From positions 5,161,501-5,225,500 of the forward strand of contig OU612074.1 in the NCBI GenBank assembly GCA_914767715.1: a DNA stretch of 64,000 bases, read 5' to 3'. A program made the position numbers and the translations under genes. This stretch comes from Membranipora membranacea. Lineage: Eukaryota > Bryozoa > Gymnolaemata > Cheilostomatida > Membraniporidae. Positions within the stretch are counted from its first letter, which is position 1. Every line of letters starts with the position of its first letter. Below are positions 24,291-37,806 of this stretch, piece after piece. The notes under the pieces were generated by a model. That model was not told where the DNA came from. It made no database searches and saw nothing but the letters and a program-made list of their open reading frames with translations.

Positions 24291-25839
24291 CTTTATACTT
24301 TAGACCACCATTGCACCCCCAACTTAGATTGACAACTTTACCTTAACATATATATGGTCGGAGGAATTGCTTTGTGTCTGGCTCTGGTTGTATGTGTGGT
24401 CTACACTTGTTTGTGGATTGCTTCCCGCTTTCATCAGTCCCACAAACACTTGCCGGGTACCCACCTTCACAATATACCTCCGTTGGATAGACACGGCAGG
24501 AAATTCCTACAGAGAATAGCATGTTTTGGTGTTTCCTTTCTTTAAGAGCGCGGGTTAGAGACAAGTAGGCTCATAAGGTTGCCTGACACATAATATTTTG
24601 GCTGAGAATTTTACCAGCATTTCTGTATAATATATTCAACTTTGTTAAGCCGAGCAAGTCATAAGAGTTATGACACATAAGACAGTGCATTTTAGTACAG
24701 CAACCATCACTCTAATTGTATCCGACTAGTAGAATGAAAACTCAGTAACTGGTAGATTAGGTAGCCATGGCACCTAAGCATTCATTTAAAAAAAACTTTA
24801 TACAGTTTTTAAAATTAACTCTGAGGACTCACCTTCAGGACAACCTGATTGAAGGTTTTAGGAGAGATATTTGGCCCATTCTTATAAAGAGTGCCAAAGT
24901 CAGCGTAAACGCTCTGAGTTGAACAACAGGTTTGGAGTTGCACTGGCTGCTGGGTCTCATAGTGACGCTTCAACCTGAGTGGCATAATTTAATTAATGCT
25001 ATAATGAACATTCAACAAGTGGTTGGTGAGAAACACACACTTGCTTTGTTATACGCACTCTGAATCTTTGGTAATTACCAGCATTTTTACACACAAGCAA
25101 CTAAAATGGTATATTGAAATACTCATACTGTATTTATTAGCCAACTAAGCAAACTCTATAATACAAAACTCTTACCATTTACTAGCACTTGTTTTTCCCC
25201 CACTGGACTGGGACTGTCAGAGTTTCTGACCATATTTTGCGTAAGGGGGCATTTTTCCCTCATAATATCAAGTGATAATGAATATGGTAATGCGAGTCCG
25301 CCAAAATGCAGTCAATACAGTACTGTTATTATTTGTGGAATTCCCAAAAGGAAACCGCCATAGTGGTTTAATAGCAGTAAGCCAATAGGAGAGTCGATGA
25401 ACGAAGACGTTCCTTTTGTTCATTTGAAATATTATTTAGTTTATTGAAATACGATTGATGACAATGAAATAGATATTTTTTAAATACAGAAAGAAAATAT
25501 AACTTTGATTACGATAAATAAAAACAGATTCAGTGAAGAAAAATTAATTATAAAAAGTATTTTTTCAAAGCTTCAGTTTGGGTGATCAACATGGTGTCAA
25601 TGGCGGATTCTGAGAGAAATTGGGAATCTTTCAGAACATTTTCATCCACAGCACCTGTAAAAGAGCAATTAGAGGATTAGAAACCATTGTCAAAGACACA
25701 GCTTATTAGAGTGAACAGAGTGCAAAAGTTTAAGTGAGTGATTTTGTTTGAAAATCAAGTGTGCTACAACTTGAGAGGGAAAGGGGGTGGTTGATACTGG
25801 ACATGCTTGTAACTCCAGATGCCTATGCATTCATCGATT
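24291..25839. other. Non-coding stretch, no gene seen
   Basis: No open frame with recognisable content on either strand. Confidence 0.5.
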
Positions 25840-26475
25840 GAACTATTCAATCAGAAAAACTGAATTTGGTTTGAGCAATTGAACATGACAGGAAAACATG
25901 AGTTATTTTTGTGATACAATACAAAGTTATTATTTAAATTATACACAGGCTGGTGAACTTAGAATTAGTTTAGTTCAGTTCCACGGTCAATATATTGGTT
26001 ATCCTGGTCAAACACTCAAAATTGTGTGATACTAAACTTAGATCCGCAAAAGTTATGATCTTGGAGTATCTTCATTGTGAAATTCAACTGTGCAGCTGAT
26101 TTCACAGAATATGAATTTACTATTAACCTCTCAGCTGGTTGCAGATCAGTTTTATGCAAGTAGCCATCACTATTATTAAGAATCGTTGATTTGAGTATAG
26201 CTCAGCGATTTGGTTTGTTTGCTTCTCTCATACTGTGGAACGCCCCAGCAACTGTATGGGGCTAAGTAACTGTTGCTCAAGACACTTTGTTGTTGGCGGA
26301 CTAGCTAAGTATTGATTGGTTGTGTAAATGATACTGATTTCGATTTTAATTTTTGGATTCTCTCCTACTGTGGAACGCCTCAGCAGCTGTATGGAGCTAA
26401 GTAACTTTTGCTCATGACTCTCTGTTGTTGGCTGACTAGCTAAGTATTGATTGGTTGTGTAAATTTTTTGGTTTT
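25840..26475 (-). repeat. Inverted duplication arm 2 (partner 32718-33362)
   Basis: Reverse complement of 32718-33362. It ends in two tandem units of about 130 bp (26223-26475), each with CTGTGGAACGCC and TAGCTAAGTATTGATTGG, which are also doubled in the partner. Confidence 0.85.
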
Positions 26476-27284
26476 TGGGTTCTCTCATGCTGTGGAATGC
26501 CTCAGCAACTTCATGAGGGACATGTTAGCGGCAAGTCAGTAAACCAGAATTTCACTCTTTCTTTTCCAGATTATTCTCTACTGGTGAGCTACCTAATGCT
26601 GCCTGTCTATTTTTGAAAGCCATCAGAAACCAGATATGTTATGGAGAACCATGTAAGCATTACCAGCTGTGAAAAGTTTTCCGCTGCTACCAAATCAGTA
26701 GAGTCATCATGTTGGAATGAAATAAATCATTGGAATGCCTAAAAACAATATCAATCAATAAATTTCTTCTGCTTTTATTTTTCATGGTCATATCACTTTT
26801 GGGTATTGGAAATTCATTCAATCCAGCTGGACATCCAACACATTAATTTACAGCTAGGTTACAGATTCTTCATAACCACACATGGCTACCCAAATCGTTA
26901 AAATATATTTATTTGAAATCCTGCATGCAGATCATTGGTAAGCCACTCTTTATTCATGCATGGTTGTTTTTTTTTGTAGGTCAAGACATTGCTGACCTTG
27001 GTGATAAAGTCAAAAGGCCTTTACAACAACACAATGAGTAGACAGGCAGCTTATAAATTAATGGATTAGGGACTGATTAAAACTTAGTGGTCAGTTTAAA
27101 TCTGGCAATATTGCACAGATATTGATAGACAGCTGCTTTGTATGGGAGAGAAGTTAATTAATGCATTTTTTCCAGTAATGGTTGGCCATAAGTTTCTAAG
27201 GGTATTATCCGCTTCATGTCTGCCCTCGACTAGGAGGATAAAATCTGGACAATGTAGATCAGTTTAGAGGAATCGAAAGACGAA

Positions 27285-28970
27285 TAAGTGACTGTCCAGA
27301 CTTTAATTGCAGGAGTCAAGACAATAGCGGCACAAATTAAAATCCGTTGCAGGGGCAATTAGCTATAAGCCAATTTAAGACTTTTTTAAAGTAAGTCGAT
27401 AGTGAATGAAACCATAAGCCAGGTTTAAGTTTACCAAACGGATGAGGAATGACTGGTGTTGTTGAGTCCGCTTACCTTTCCAGGTGCATCTTCTAGGTGT
27501 CTGTCAAGCATCCCTCTCTATTACTACACTAACCATTTCTATTTCTTTGTCTGTGTAGGGGCATCTGAAAAATATAAAATATAAATAATCTTCATTTCAA
27601 AATTTATGCGGTGTGGTTCTACATTTGAGTTGGAGTTTTCTTCCTGCGAAAAAGTTACGACGAGGCCTACGATTATTCGTCTATACGAGATAAATATGTA
27701 GCCTGCGCAGGCTGTCGGGGGTGGGTAGTGGAGGAAGGGGAACCCGGCTCTCCCACCCACCCCCGACAGCCTACTGAGGCTAACATTTAGGCATGAATAA
27801 GATTAAATTTGATGTGAGATCCCATCTAGCATTTTTCACATTGGGATAACTGACTTTCAAAGTTTATCAATTGATGAATTGAAACGAAAGTAAGTGGCTG
27901 TCCAGGGTTTATCTGCAGGAGTCCAGCCATATAGCGGATGAGCATCTAATTGAGACCACCCTCAAGATGACTTACTCTCGACACAAAATCAAATCTGTGC
28001 CAGGGGCGATGAGATGAGTGAAAACTTAATTACAAACTTTATCCTTGTTAGACCATGACCATGAAAAGGCCAGGAGAATATTTAAATACTTTTTAACGGC
28101 AGTCAATAAATAGTGTATGAAACCATTAGCCAGTTTTTAGTTTACAAAACAGATGAGGAATGACTGGTTCAGCTTACCTTTCCAGGTGCATCTTCTAGGT
28201 GTCTATCAAGCATCCCTCTCCATTACTACACTCTCTATTTCTCTCTCTGCGCATGGGCATCTGAAAAATATTAAAAACGTCGCTGTGAATGTTGAAGCAT
28301 CATCATTTCAAAACAGGTAGATATTCATCTTTCTGCTTCGTTTGTGTTAGAGCTCCCTTCCCGCAAAAAAGTTAGGAGAAGAAAAATCTGTGATTGGCTA
28401 ATTTCTTTATATTCACATACAGTCAAACGGTCAGAAAAGCCGCTCGCAAGACAAATTTGATGCGAGGTCCTCTGTTGCGTTATGCACATTGGGATACCCG
28501 ATTTTCAAATTTATCAGTTATAGAATTGAAAGAATGGTAAGTGGCTGTCCACGATTTATCCACACTTCATCAGCAGGAGTCCAGACAAATAGTGAGTGAG
28601 TCTCTTATTAAAACCAACCTCAGTATTATAATACTCTAGACACAGATGAAAATCTGTGGCAGGGGTGATCGGAGGAGACAGAGGAAATTACATTATTAAT
28701 GTATACTTGTTAGACTATGACAAGGTGAAGACAATATTTGAAGAATTTTCAAAGTAATTCAATGGTGTATAAAACCATTAGGCAAATAATCAAACCATCA
28801 AAACAAATCGCATGGGGGATGACTGGTGTCCTTGATTCAACTTACATTTTCATTCGATGTTACAGGTGTCTACCAAGCATTACTCGCCATAACTACACAC
28901 ACAATTTCTTTGTCTACAGCTCTGCACCAGGGCATCTGAAAAATATTAAATTAGTTGTGATCAGTGAGTG
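27285..28970 (+). repeat. Three degenerate tandem units of about 0.6 kb
   Basis: Units begin near 27288, 27890 and 28535 with GGCTGTCCA...GCAGGAGTCCAG and each later contains CTTACCTTTCCAGGTGCATC (degenerate in the third) and GGGCATCTGAAAAATAT. The first unit holds the 27708-27772 hairpin. No coding potential was recognised. Confidence 0.7.
27708..27772. repeat. GC-rich hairpin
   Basis: AGGCTGTCGGGGGTGGGT pairs with ACCCACCCCCGACAGCCT, 18 bp perfect arms. The G-rich arm may also support other structures. Confidence 0.8.
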
Positions 28971-30785
28971 GGATTTTCAAAGTCTACTAATGACTGCAGG
29001 GGCTCTTTGTCACCTTTTCAAGTATAGTTGTCCGATCACAATTTTGTAAGGACAGAAAACTGCAAATTTCAGAATGATAACGTTTTGTAATTCTGTCTAG
29101 TTGACAGAAGTTACTCACATCACTACCCAAACATGAGTAGACACCTACGTCTGATTAAGGATGCGCTAATCTTCCTGGCAATTAGAGTTCTCTGCTCGTA
29201 CAATATTAGAGATCCGACAAGAGTATACATTGTTTGTATGTTTTTTGTTGATGCGTGATTGTCTTCTCACATGAACAAAATGTAAACAATGTTTAGTTGT
29301 CCGATCACAGTTTTTGTAAGGACAGAAAACTGCAAATGTCAGAAAGATAATGTATTCTAATTCTGTCTACGCTGTTGATTTTAGAATGATGACATTAGAT
29401 TAATAAGGAACATAAATAGTAGCTGACAAGCTAATTTACATGGTGTTTGTTTTGTTGGGCTGAACACAAACGGAATTTGACACAAACCTGGTGAAAGAAC
29501 TATTATCCAGTGCTGTCTGCTCTTCTTCAGGGTTTGACATCTGTTTACTATTACAATACTTTCCACCAATAGTCTAAAACATAAAGGGTGTAAACTTGTG
29601 CCTGCTTGAAGTCGGAGTTATGTAATTGGTCCATCATGTGTCTAATGTCCAATCATGCTCTTAATGAGGGATTAAGTGGCTTAAGATTTGATTTTAACCG
29701 TATATAAACTTTATGTATAATTTCACCTTCATCAATCGCATAATTGCAAGAGATCTAACCATCACTCAGTATATTCGCAGCGTTATTTATACAAAGTAAT
29801 CACTGCCATCAGCAGCGAAGAAGCAAAATTCTTTACATTACTATGACTCACAATCAGCATAGAAGGCTGTTCGATGATCTTACAAATCTAGAGGCTGACA
29901 GTTAAGAAACTCATACCATAGGGGAAAAAAATAAGAAAAAAAGGGCTTTTATCACAATCTTTGCTGAGCATATGACCTGGTTATCCATTCCTACATCCAT
30001 ATAGTATATTTTAAATTGTGCATTCCGCTATGCTGCCTGTACAATGAGGTGGAAATTGAATTGTCATTTTAGTCTTAGTGACAGCGTAAGTGTGAGGAGT
30101 AATGATCTGGATACTAATAAAGTGCTTGGGTTCTATATCTAGTGTTGCATCTTCTTGCGGGCAGGGTTGGTCTGGCAGGCACAGAAAGCCTCCGACCATT
30201 GGAAATAATTTCTAATTTTTTTGTACGACATCACGGATTTGAAAACGTTTATTAGAGAAATTGCAAACATTGGTAAACATACCATTCATGCAACAGTGAA
30301 ACTGAAACTATTGTTGTCTGATTTGAACAACCAAAGATCAGTAACACCTCCAAAAACTTGATGATCTATGACCACTTCTAAATATAGATTGAAAATAGGG
30401 ATATTCAGCTCATAAAAAATCAAATAATGATTACAAATTTAATAAGTCCTACCTTAGATCACAATTACACAGGTTTGGTAAAATGGTCCTCATAGCAAAA
30501 CCCTGGGTCCAAAGCGTTGAATTAATAAAGAAAGCCGGTGCAGCGCGTAACTAGAGAACAGATGATGGCAGAATCATATTTAAATAGACCATGATTATTC
30601 ATATCAGTAGGCTGACCTTCAGTTGGCATTTGCTATCAAAAAGCCTCCAGGCCTGTTTTTCTTGAATCAAATGGTGTTTCAGGTTTACATTTCAGGTGTT
30701 GACTGCATTTAAAAAAATATTTTAATCATCTACATTCTCCATTGCAATTGAAAAATCTCACAATCTATCTGTGACCTTGGGCACG
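28971..30785. other. Non-coding stretch with one direct repeat
   Basis: About 29022-29100 is repeated at 29293-29370 (AGTTGTCCGATCACA onward). Otherwise nothing recognisable. This is near the centre of the A/D inverted duplication. Confidence 0.5.
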
Positions 30786-31210
30786 CAAAAGGTGGGCCAG
30801 CCATGTTTGGAGTCATAACGATGGCTGGTAATACTCTTATCCTGATATTGCATATCCTAAAAATTGAGTACAGTACCCTATTACCATACCCTATCACTGC
30901 CACTGCAGCAGGAGTAATTAGGAATATAGTTGTAGTTGCTACTGGTAGTTGCTTCTTAGCTTGAATTATTTGTCGATAGGATTGGAGCTCTCATTGGTAA
31001 GCAGGTGAAGATCAAATGGCGCTATAAGGACTTTGAACAGCATGCTTGGTATATGTGTGACAAGCCAAAGGGAAAACAATACGATGTAAAACTCTCTAAG
31101 TGTAAAGTGTAACATGCAAATCCCTAGTAAATTCAAAACAAAAATGTATTTATTTTTTTTAGGTTTGGGCATATGCATGACATGGATTCTTCAACAAGTT
31201 TAGCGGTGGC
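30786..31210 (+). pseudogene. Broken echoes of transporter exon 4
   Basis: 30786-30956 matches the second half of exon 4 (from 'GPAMFGV' to the 'ITATAAGV' region), then decays. About 31163-31205 matches the acceptor and first 15 codons of exon 4, with a TGA where copy E has tryptophan. Both precede the intact exon 4 of copy E, so this exon was copied repeatedly and unequally. Confidence 0.8.
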
Positions 31211-31367
31211 CTCACCAAACAGTGAATTCTGATTATTGACCATATTGGAAGGAGTTTTGCGTAGCGTTATACACTATACATTATTCACAGAGCTCTAAGA
31301 AACTCCCCAGGAAGCGGGCTCCTTTAATTTGGAAAAAAATGACAAGTAGTTTCTCATTCTTTTTTAG

Positions 31368-32180
31368 GTTTGGGCATATGCATGGCATGGATTCTTCAAA
31401 AAGTTTGGGTTGTCTGGGTTTTTCACAGTGATCGAGAATTTTGCAATGAATAACCTATCTATGACATTGGCCGAAGCAGGAAGTGGGCCTGCCATGTTTG
31501 GAGTGATGTCGATGGCAGGAAATATTCTTATCCTTATGACATATATCCTGAAACTGGAGTACAGTACCCTAGTACCGTACTCGATCACTGGCATTGCAGC
31601 AGGAGTGTGTATGGTTGTAGCAGTACAAGCCTCAAGTAAGGTAAGTTTGCTCACAGGGCTAAGCTAACTTGAATATCATATCACAATATACTACACAAAC
31701 TTTTTTCTCTTTAAAGCGTCACTCATAATTTGTTTGAAAATCTTTGTAATTAAGATATATTTTCATCACTTACAGACTGGTTACCTGATTATAATAGGTG
31801 CCTCTGGTTTATGCTATGGATTGCAAAACGCAAATGCCGTTAATTTGGCAACGGAGTTAGATGGCACTGGTGATATGGCTTTAGCCTTTGGACTTGAAAC
31901 ATTGATGGAGGGGATAGGAGGTCTTACTGGTCCTCCTTCAGCAGGTAACTAGTCGAATTTAGATCTTTTCATACACCATCGCACATTTCCTTAGTCAATA
32001 TTTATTCCAAGTTATTTGCTCAACAAATAATCTTTGCTGAGCACAAACACGCACCTTATTATTTAAGGTTATGTAGCAGTTAAAAAGAGTATAAAGACTG
32101 TTGTTCTGCTCTCTGGAGTTATTTTGTCTCTCTCAGGTATTGTGATAGGATCGGTGATTTGTTCCAGAATGAATAGATAA
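31368..32180 (+). CDS. SLC16-like transporter, copy E (exons 4-6 only)
   Basis: Exons 31368-31640 (273 nt), 31776-31944 (169 nt), 32068-32180 (113 nt, stop 32178-32180). All are open, in phase, and have good splice sites. They encode the C-terminal half of the carrier (helices 7-12), beginning 'VWAYAWHGFFKKFGLSGFF' and ending after 'VICSRMNR'. The sequence is closer to copy D than to A or B, including the short exon 6. Exons 1-3 are not recognisable in the 9 kb upstream. A poly(A) signal AATAAA is at 32207-32212. It may be a 5'-truncated duplicate still free of stops, an exon set spliced to another leader, or a half-size protein; expression is unknown. Confidence 0.7.
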
Positions 32181-32717
32181 TATAAATATGAATGTGAATA
32201 TGAATTAATAAAAGAATGGTGCATTTCGCAGGGCAGCAATCCAATATCAGAGTTGGGAGCTGATGATTGAAACTTAATTATTTTCATAAGAATAATATGT
32301 GCCAAGCCTTTTTGCCTATAAGCTAGGCATAACTTGACGAAGAGATCTATATACTGTTACAAAGTTACATTATCTGAGGACATAACTAATCTATAGGCAA
32401 ACCAGAGTTCAACTAAAAGAGTTTACCATCATTAAAAACCTAGATAGTCACCGGAATAACAGCGAATCCCTGCTTGAGAAGCGCTAAACTTTACCACATT
32501 GCCACCCTGTAAACCTTAAAATGTGCAATCTTAAAACTGCACATTGAATATTATATTCGTTTTAATTACATTTCAATTATGAATGGACAATGAAATGTGC
32601 AGAATAATATTGTTGACTACAACCTCATCTGGTGCTTACAGCACATGAATTTGTTGCTGTTGGGCAATTTCGGACTTGTTCTCTCTTCTTCTTTATAAGA
32701 ATTTTACTAGGTTTAAG

Positions 32718-33362
32718 CGTGTTGAACAACCAATCAATACTTAGCTAGTCAGCCAACAACAGAGTGTCATGAGCAAAAGTTACTTAGCCCCATACAGCTG
32801 CTGAGGCGTTCCACAGTATGAGAGAATCCAAAAATTAAAATCGAAATCAATATCATTTACACAACCAACCAATACTTAGCTAGTCCGCCAACAACAAAGT
32901 GTCTTGAGCAACAGTTACTTAGCCCCATACAGTTGCTGGGGCGTTCTACAGTATGAGAGGAGCAAACAAACCAAATCGCTGAGCTATACTCAAATCAACG
33001 ATTCTTAATAATAGTGATGGCTACTTGCATAAAACTGATCTGCAACCCGCTAAGAGGTTAATAGTAAATTCATATTCTGTGAAATCAGCTGCACAGCTGA
33101 ATTTCACAATGAAGAAACTCCAAGATCATGACTTTTATGAATCTAAGTTTAGTATCACATAATTTTTAGCTGTTTAACCAGGATAACCAATATATTGAAC
33201 GTGGAACTGAACTGAACTAATTCTACGTTCACCAGCCTATATATCATTTATATAATAACTTTGTATTGTATCACAAAAATAACTCATGTTTTCCTGTCAT
33301 GTTCAATTGCTATCAAACCAAATTCAGTTTTTCTAATTGAATCGATCAATCGATGAATTTCC
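32718..33362 (+). repeat. Inverted duplication arm 2, partner of 25840-26475
   Basis: See the partner arm. It also carries two tandem units with CCCCATACAGYTGCTG and the TAGCTAGTCCGCC segment. Confidence 0.85.
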
Positions 33363-34362
33363 GCTAAACACGATGATACACTTTATAAGCTAAACGCCGT
33401 CAGCTTGCAGCAAGTGTTAACCTCTTCACAATTCAAAACCACAGATTGATATAAAAACTATTACTCTGCATCCAAAAATGGGAAGCATATCACACTAGAG
33501 AATATTGACAAGATAGGAGGCAACTTACCAAATTCTGGGGAGTACTGTCTGTTTCAATTACTTGACTGGCGGTGAAATTAATCCTTGAAGAGTTTGTAGA
33601 GATTCGCCGAGACTAGGATGGAACATTTTTGATAAAGAAAAAAAGGTGAAATATCGAAGCCGTAGTTCTTCTTTGGCTGGCGAACAAACAACTGACCAGT
33701 TCATCTTGAGATGTTTGTAGTAATGTTGATTCTCGTGAAAAAATTATGTAACATTTTCATTCATCCGTATATTTTACAATGAACTGACCGCTGAACTCCA
33801 GCTGTTACTGTTAGTAAATAATTGTAATTGATGGGAATTAAGCGGAATGTCTTTGATCAGTGTTCAAGTTTTGTCATAAAGATAACATAATTATTTAATC
33901 TATGTTGCATTGGTATAATTGTCAAATGATAAATTCATTTCTCAACCCTAGTGCTCCCACTGATCTCAAACCTTTGACAAGGTTTCGGGTTTTGGAGCAC
34001 CTGCGATAAGGTTTGAGACAGATATCTAGGGCTTTATTAGAACGAGTTTGTTCCCTCTGTGGTGGCAGAGGGATATTGCAAATGTTTGGTTTCATGACGC
34101 CATACTGTTTGATATGGTGGTAAGTGGCTCTTTTCAAGCCTTTTGTGTCATCTCAAACCTTAGAATAATGGTATAGAAAGATAGGAAGTATCAATCACAA
34201 CAATTTCACTCATTACTGGCCCATAACTGGTTTACACAGAGTGATTAATTAGGACCTACAACTGGACAATTTTGTGGCCTGCTGAAATCCTAAGCATGCA
34301 GTACCGCTTAAAATGGCGTAAACCAGCAGAACATAACCCCATTTCCTTTCGATCAGGATCAA
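33363..34362. other. Non-coding stretch, no gene seen
   Basis: No counterpart in the other arm of the inverted duplication and no recognisable coding content. Confidence 0.5.
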
Positions 34363-34488
34363 CAGTACCGACCTAGATCGAGTTTAATCCAATTGCCTGC
34401 ATTCCGCTGGTCATGCCGCGGCGTGACTAGTGGATCGGGAGCAACTCTGAATGCAGGCAAATGGACCAAACTTGGTCTAGTACCAACC
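34363..34488. mobile_element. Short palindromic MITE-like element (TTTGCCTGCATT family)
   Basis: The left end (GACCTAGATCGAGTTTAATCC then ATTGCCTGCATTC) pairs with the right end (GAATGCAGGCAAATGGACC then AAACTTGGTC). The same ends occur at 62613-62722 and, in part, at 24240-24290. Confidence 0.6.
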
Positions 34489-34805
34489 CTACCCTTACTC
34501 CATGGCCTAAGTGTAAACTTGGTTCTAAAAAGTGTTAGCCTGCATGTAATCCAGCAACCTTGTTCATGACTGTCCTGCCTGTCCTGTCTCTCACGCTCAC
34601 CAATTTTCTCTGTGTTTGAATAATAAGGGGCTGGACAGGGGCTGATATCATGCCCAGCGTCCCTTGATTTTTCACATTTTTACATTGATGGATATACAGT
34701 AAACTATGGCTCACAGCGCAAACTAATTACGTCATGTCGTGCTATTCAAGTGGGACAGTATTGAATGCTATTGGCCTGTCTAGGTAGTATATTAAGTCTA
34801 TGATT

Positions 34806-37196
34806 TAGATTATAAAGGGATTATACTGAGTAGCTGTAGCTGTTTTGCAATAGTAATCAAAAACTGTCAGACTGAAACTTGTGTTATAATAATTGACCAG
34901 TGGCATTTAGCTGTTGTGAGTATTTTTAGCAAATATGAAACTGAAATTTTCACGCCCAAGCAGAAGAGGAGTACTATTGTCTATTCTTAGATCAGGATTC
35001 GTTTATTGCAATAATATGTAATAAAGTAGCAGCTTCTGAAAGACGGCCATCCTTCTGCTTGTCAATTTTTACCCTTTAAGATCCAAAAACTGTGTATATA
35101 TTTTCGCAAAATTTACCTGGGATCCCCATGCCCATACCCCGCCCTGTGGGAAGGTGCTAAACACCCCTACCACACCAACTCTGCCTGACCCAACTACCAC
35201 CTCAACACTAATGGATACAGTCCTAGACTGTTAAGGATCTGACAATTACATTAGACAAAGTCAATGCCCTTCTAATCAACATGGTGACTGTTAAGGTATA
35301 TTTTAGGTTAAGAGTGATTTGAAGGCATATACATCATCTACCTGAATTATTTACAGTAAGCAATATCCTGACACTGCCAACAGATTGTTTGAAGTTGCCA
35401 TTTAAGTGAACTTCAATACTGAAAGTCGCAATTGAGTTGATAATATGACTTCCCAAAATGTGCACCTGGTACCTCAAACGAGAGAAGACATTAGATTGTC
35501 TTTGATAGTTAATACTTATTCATCATCAGTTATGGAGGATAAAGAGTTTCTTCCACTGCTAGAAGCATCGAGGCAGCCGAAAGACAAGCCTGACCATGAG
35601 AGTGATAGTCAACCAATAAATCTCACAGATAAACTCTGGCCGTATCTGGTGTTAGGAAGCTCATTCTTGAGCTACAGCCTCACATCAGGATTTAACTCTG
35701 GAATTGTTGGTGTTATTACTGAAGCTATAAGTACTAGATTTGATATACCACTGAATGATGCCAGCTGGGCAGCAGCTATTCACACCGCTCTCATCCTCAT
35801 GACAGGTCAGTGGCAGTTTATTCAAAGGTCAGGGACATTTTGAGCAAAAATGAGTTACACTTATATAATCTTGCGTTAGCTAACAGCCAAATCTATTCTG
35901 TTCTTCCTCTCCCTCAAATCTACTCTAGGCATGTTATGAAGGTATGCTTGAGGGGGGATTAACGAAAACAACAGGCTCGGTAGCATGCTCTATTGAGTTC
36001 CATCCACTCTAGGTCACAACAAGTGATGCAATACAATTGATCCAATACAAGGAGTAGGAGGTAGCTCAGTTGGTTAAGGCGTCTGCCTTTTAATGCTCAA
36101 TCCTTGGAGGTGTTAAGTTCGAATCCCGCTGCAGTCTTACAACTACCCGGCAAAATTGACACCTCAGATGTGCTCTGACCTGCCTACAAAACTGAGAGCA
36201 AATTTGTGCCAGATATGCCAGCCACGCCCTTAAAGTACTATTATTTCTCAGTCTTTGGACATAGACCAACTTGAAATTTTACCCAACTTAACCCAATGTA
36301 ATTCTGGAGTTGTTTATGATATATGAAAAACTTGTCAGTGGTTACAGGCTTCAGGTCAGTGTGTAGTCCTTATTGTGCCCCTATGTCAGCGTAAAAATTG
36401 TTACTTTTCTGTATATCACTTGCTGTCAAGATATTGGGTTTTCAAAATCCTGCACCACAATTAATGTCTGATATTCAGATCCTGCAAAAATGGACCAACT
36501 TCGACTGGTCTCGACTTAGACCTCTGCTCCCGATACACACTCCAGTTATAGACTGGTCTGACTGGCTGGTATTCAGAGTTAGGCACAAAGGAGCAATGGC
36601 CCCACCACTGTTTAAACAGCTCAGTTTTGAAAATTTATTGGAAAATGAAAGTATTTAACATTGTGTGAAAGGAAACAATTTGATCAAGTTTCTACATCAT
36701 TTCGTCATTTGCCAACTTAAGAATGTTTAGTAGCAATATCCTGCACAATCAGTGTTCCCTTCATTTGCAAAGTTCCCCATGTTACAATCCCTGTTGCATT
36801 TAAGCTGAAATATTAGATCACTTTTATAATATTTTATTTAAACATGAAGGAGTATATACCGTTAACATAACATAACAGGCACCTGTATCTTAATAATGAT
36901 ACAAATTTGTCTAAATTAAGCTTGATGGGTGATAAGACTGTCAGATTTATTTAAGGTTTGGTTTAGTATGCTGTTCTTTAAGTTTTTAAGTTATTTGCCG
37001 ACGGACCTCAAAGCTATTATAAAACTTCATAAAGTGTTCTGTTTAGCTTCCTGTTTATTAGTCTATGATTTAACTCTCCTATTGATGTGAACATTATTGT
37101 GAGTTATGTCTCTGGCTCTAGATAAAGTTGGGATTAATGCCCTGTTCTCTACAATTAATATGTCAATGTCAATATAATTACACCCTGGATACACAT
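34806..37196 (+). repeat. Inverted duplication arm 1, partner of 19640-22010
   Basis: Carries 5' flank, exon 1 and most of intron 1 of copy A. Similarity to D stops where the LINE begins in D. Confidence 0.9.
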
Positions 37197-37773
37197 AAAA
37201 CTATACAGCTGTTCTCAAGTAGTCCAATAGATCGAAGAAAGCACAAAACCTTCTAATAGAGGTGGCGGCAATAACTAAGAGTCCCTCCCCCATACCAAGA
37301 GAGGTAGTTATTGAGTATTCTCAGACTGGAGATTCTTGTTTTGCATTTGATAGATTATTAATGACAGTTTTCATATTTTGTTTTTTGTTTAAATCATCTT
37401 AAATCCGTGTTTATTAGCTCAGCTCCAATGACACGGAAAAATTTATTGGTACTATCCGATATTTGTTGTAAGTTTTATGATGAATTATTCCGACAGGACC
37501 ATGTTCAGTCTTGTTGTCAAGATCGATCAGTATGAGGAAGATACAGCTGTTGGGAACATTTCTGGCATTTTCTGGACTTGGACTCAGTGGGTTTGCTACC
37601 AAACCCTGGCATGTCGTTTTACTCTTTGGAGTGGTGAACGGTTAGTGTTAATAAAGTTAAAGATTGTCTCATTGAAAACATTCATTTATTTAAAAGGACT
37701 GAAGATTATCAGCCAAGGTTGAGTTAAATATTCTTCTTTGTTTTCAACTTCTGATATCCTACTTAAAATTTCA

Positions 37774-37806
<33 letters not shown>

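Noticed and set aside
26228-26488. 86-codon minus-strand frame with internal peptide repeats
   Set aside because: The repetition comes from the 130-bp tandem DNA units; the frame is not kept in the partner arm at 32.7 kb.
27285-28970. CRISPR-like or other regular spacer array
   Set aside because: Only three long degenerate units, eukaryotic context, no short regular repeats.
36398-36658. 86-codon plus-strand frame in intron 1 of copy A
   Set aside because: Lies in the dispersed repeat related to the fold-back arms and is not kept open in the duplicate at 20.2-20.5 kb.
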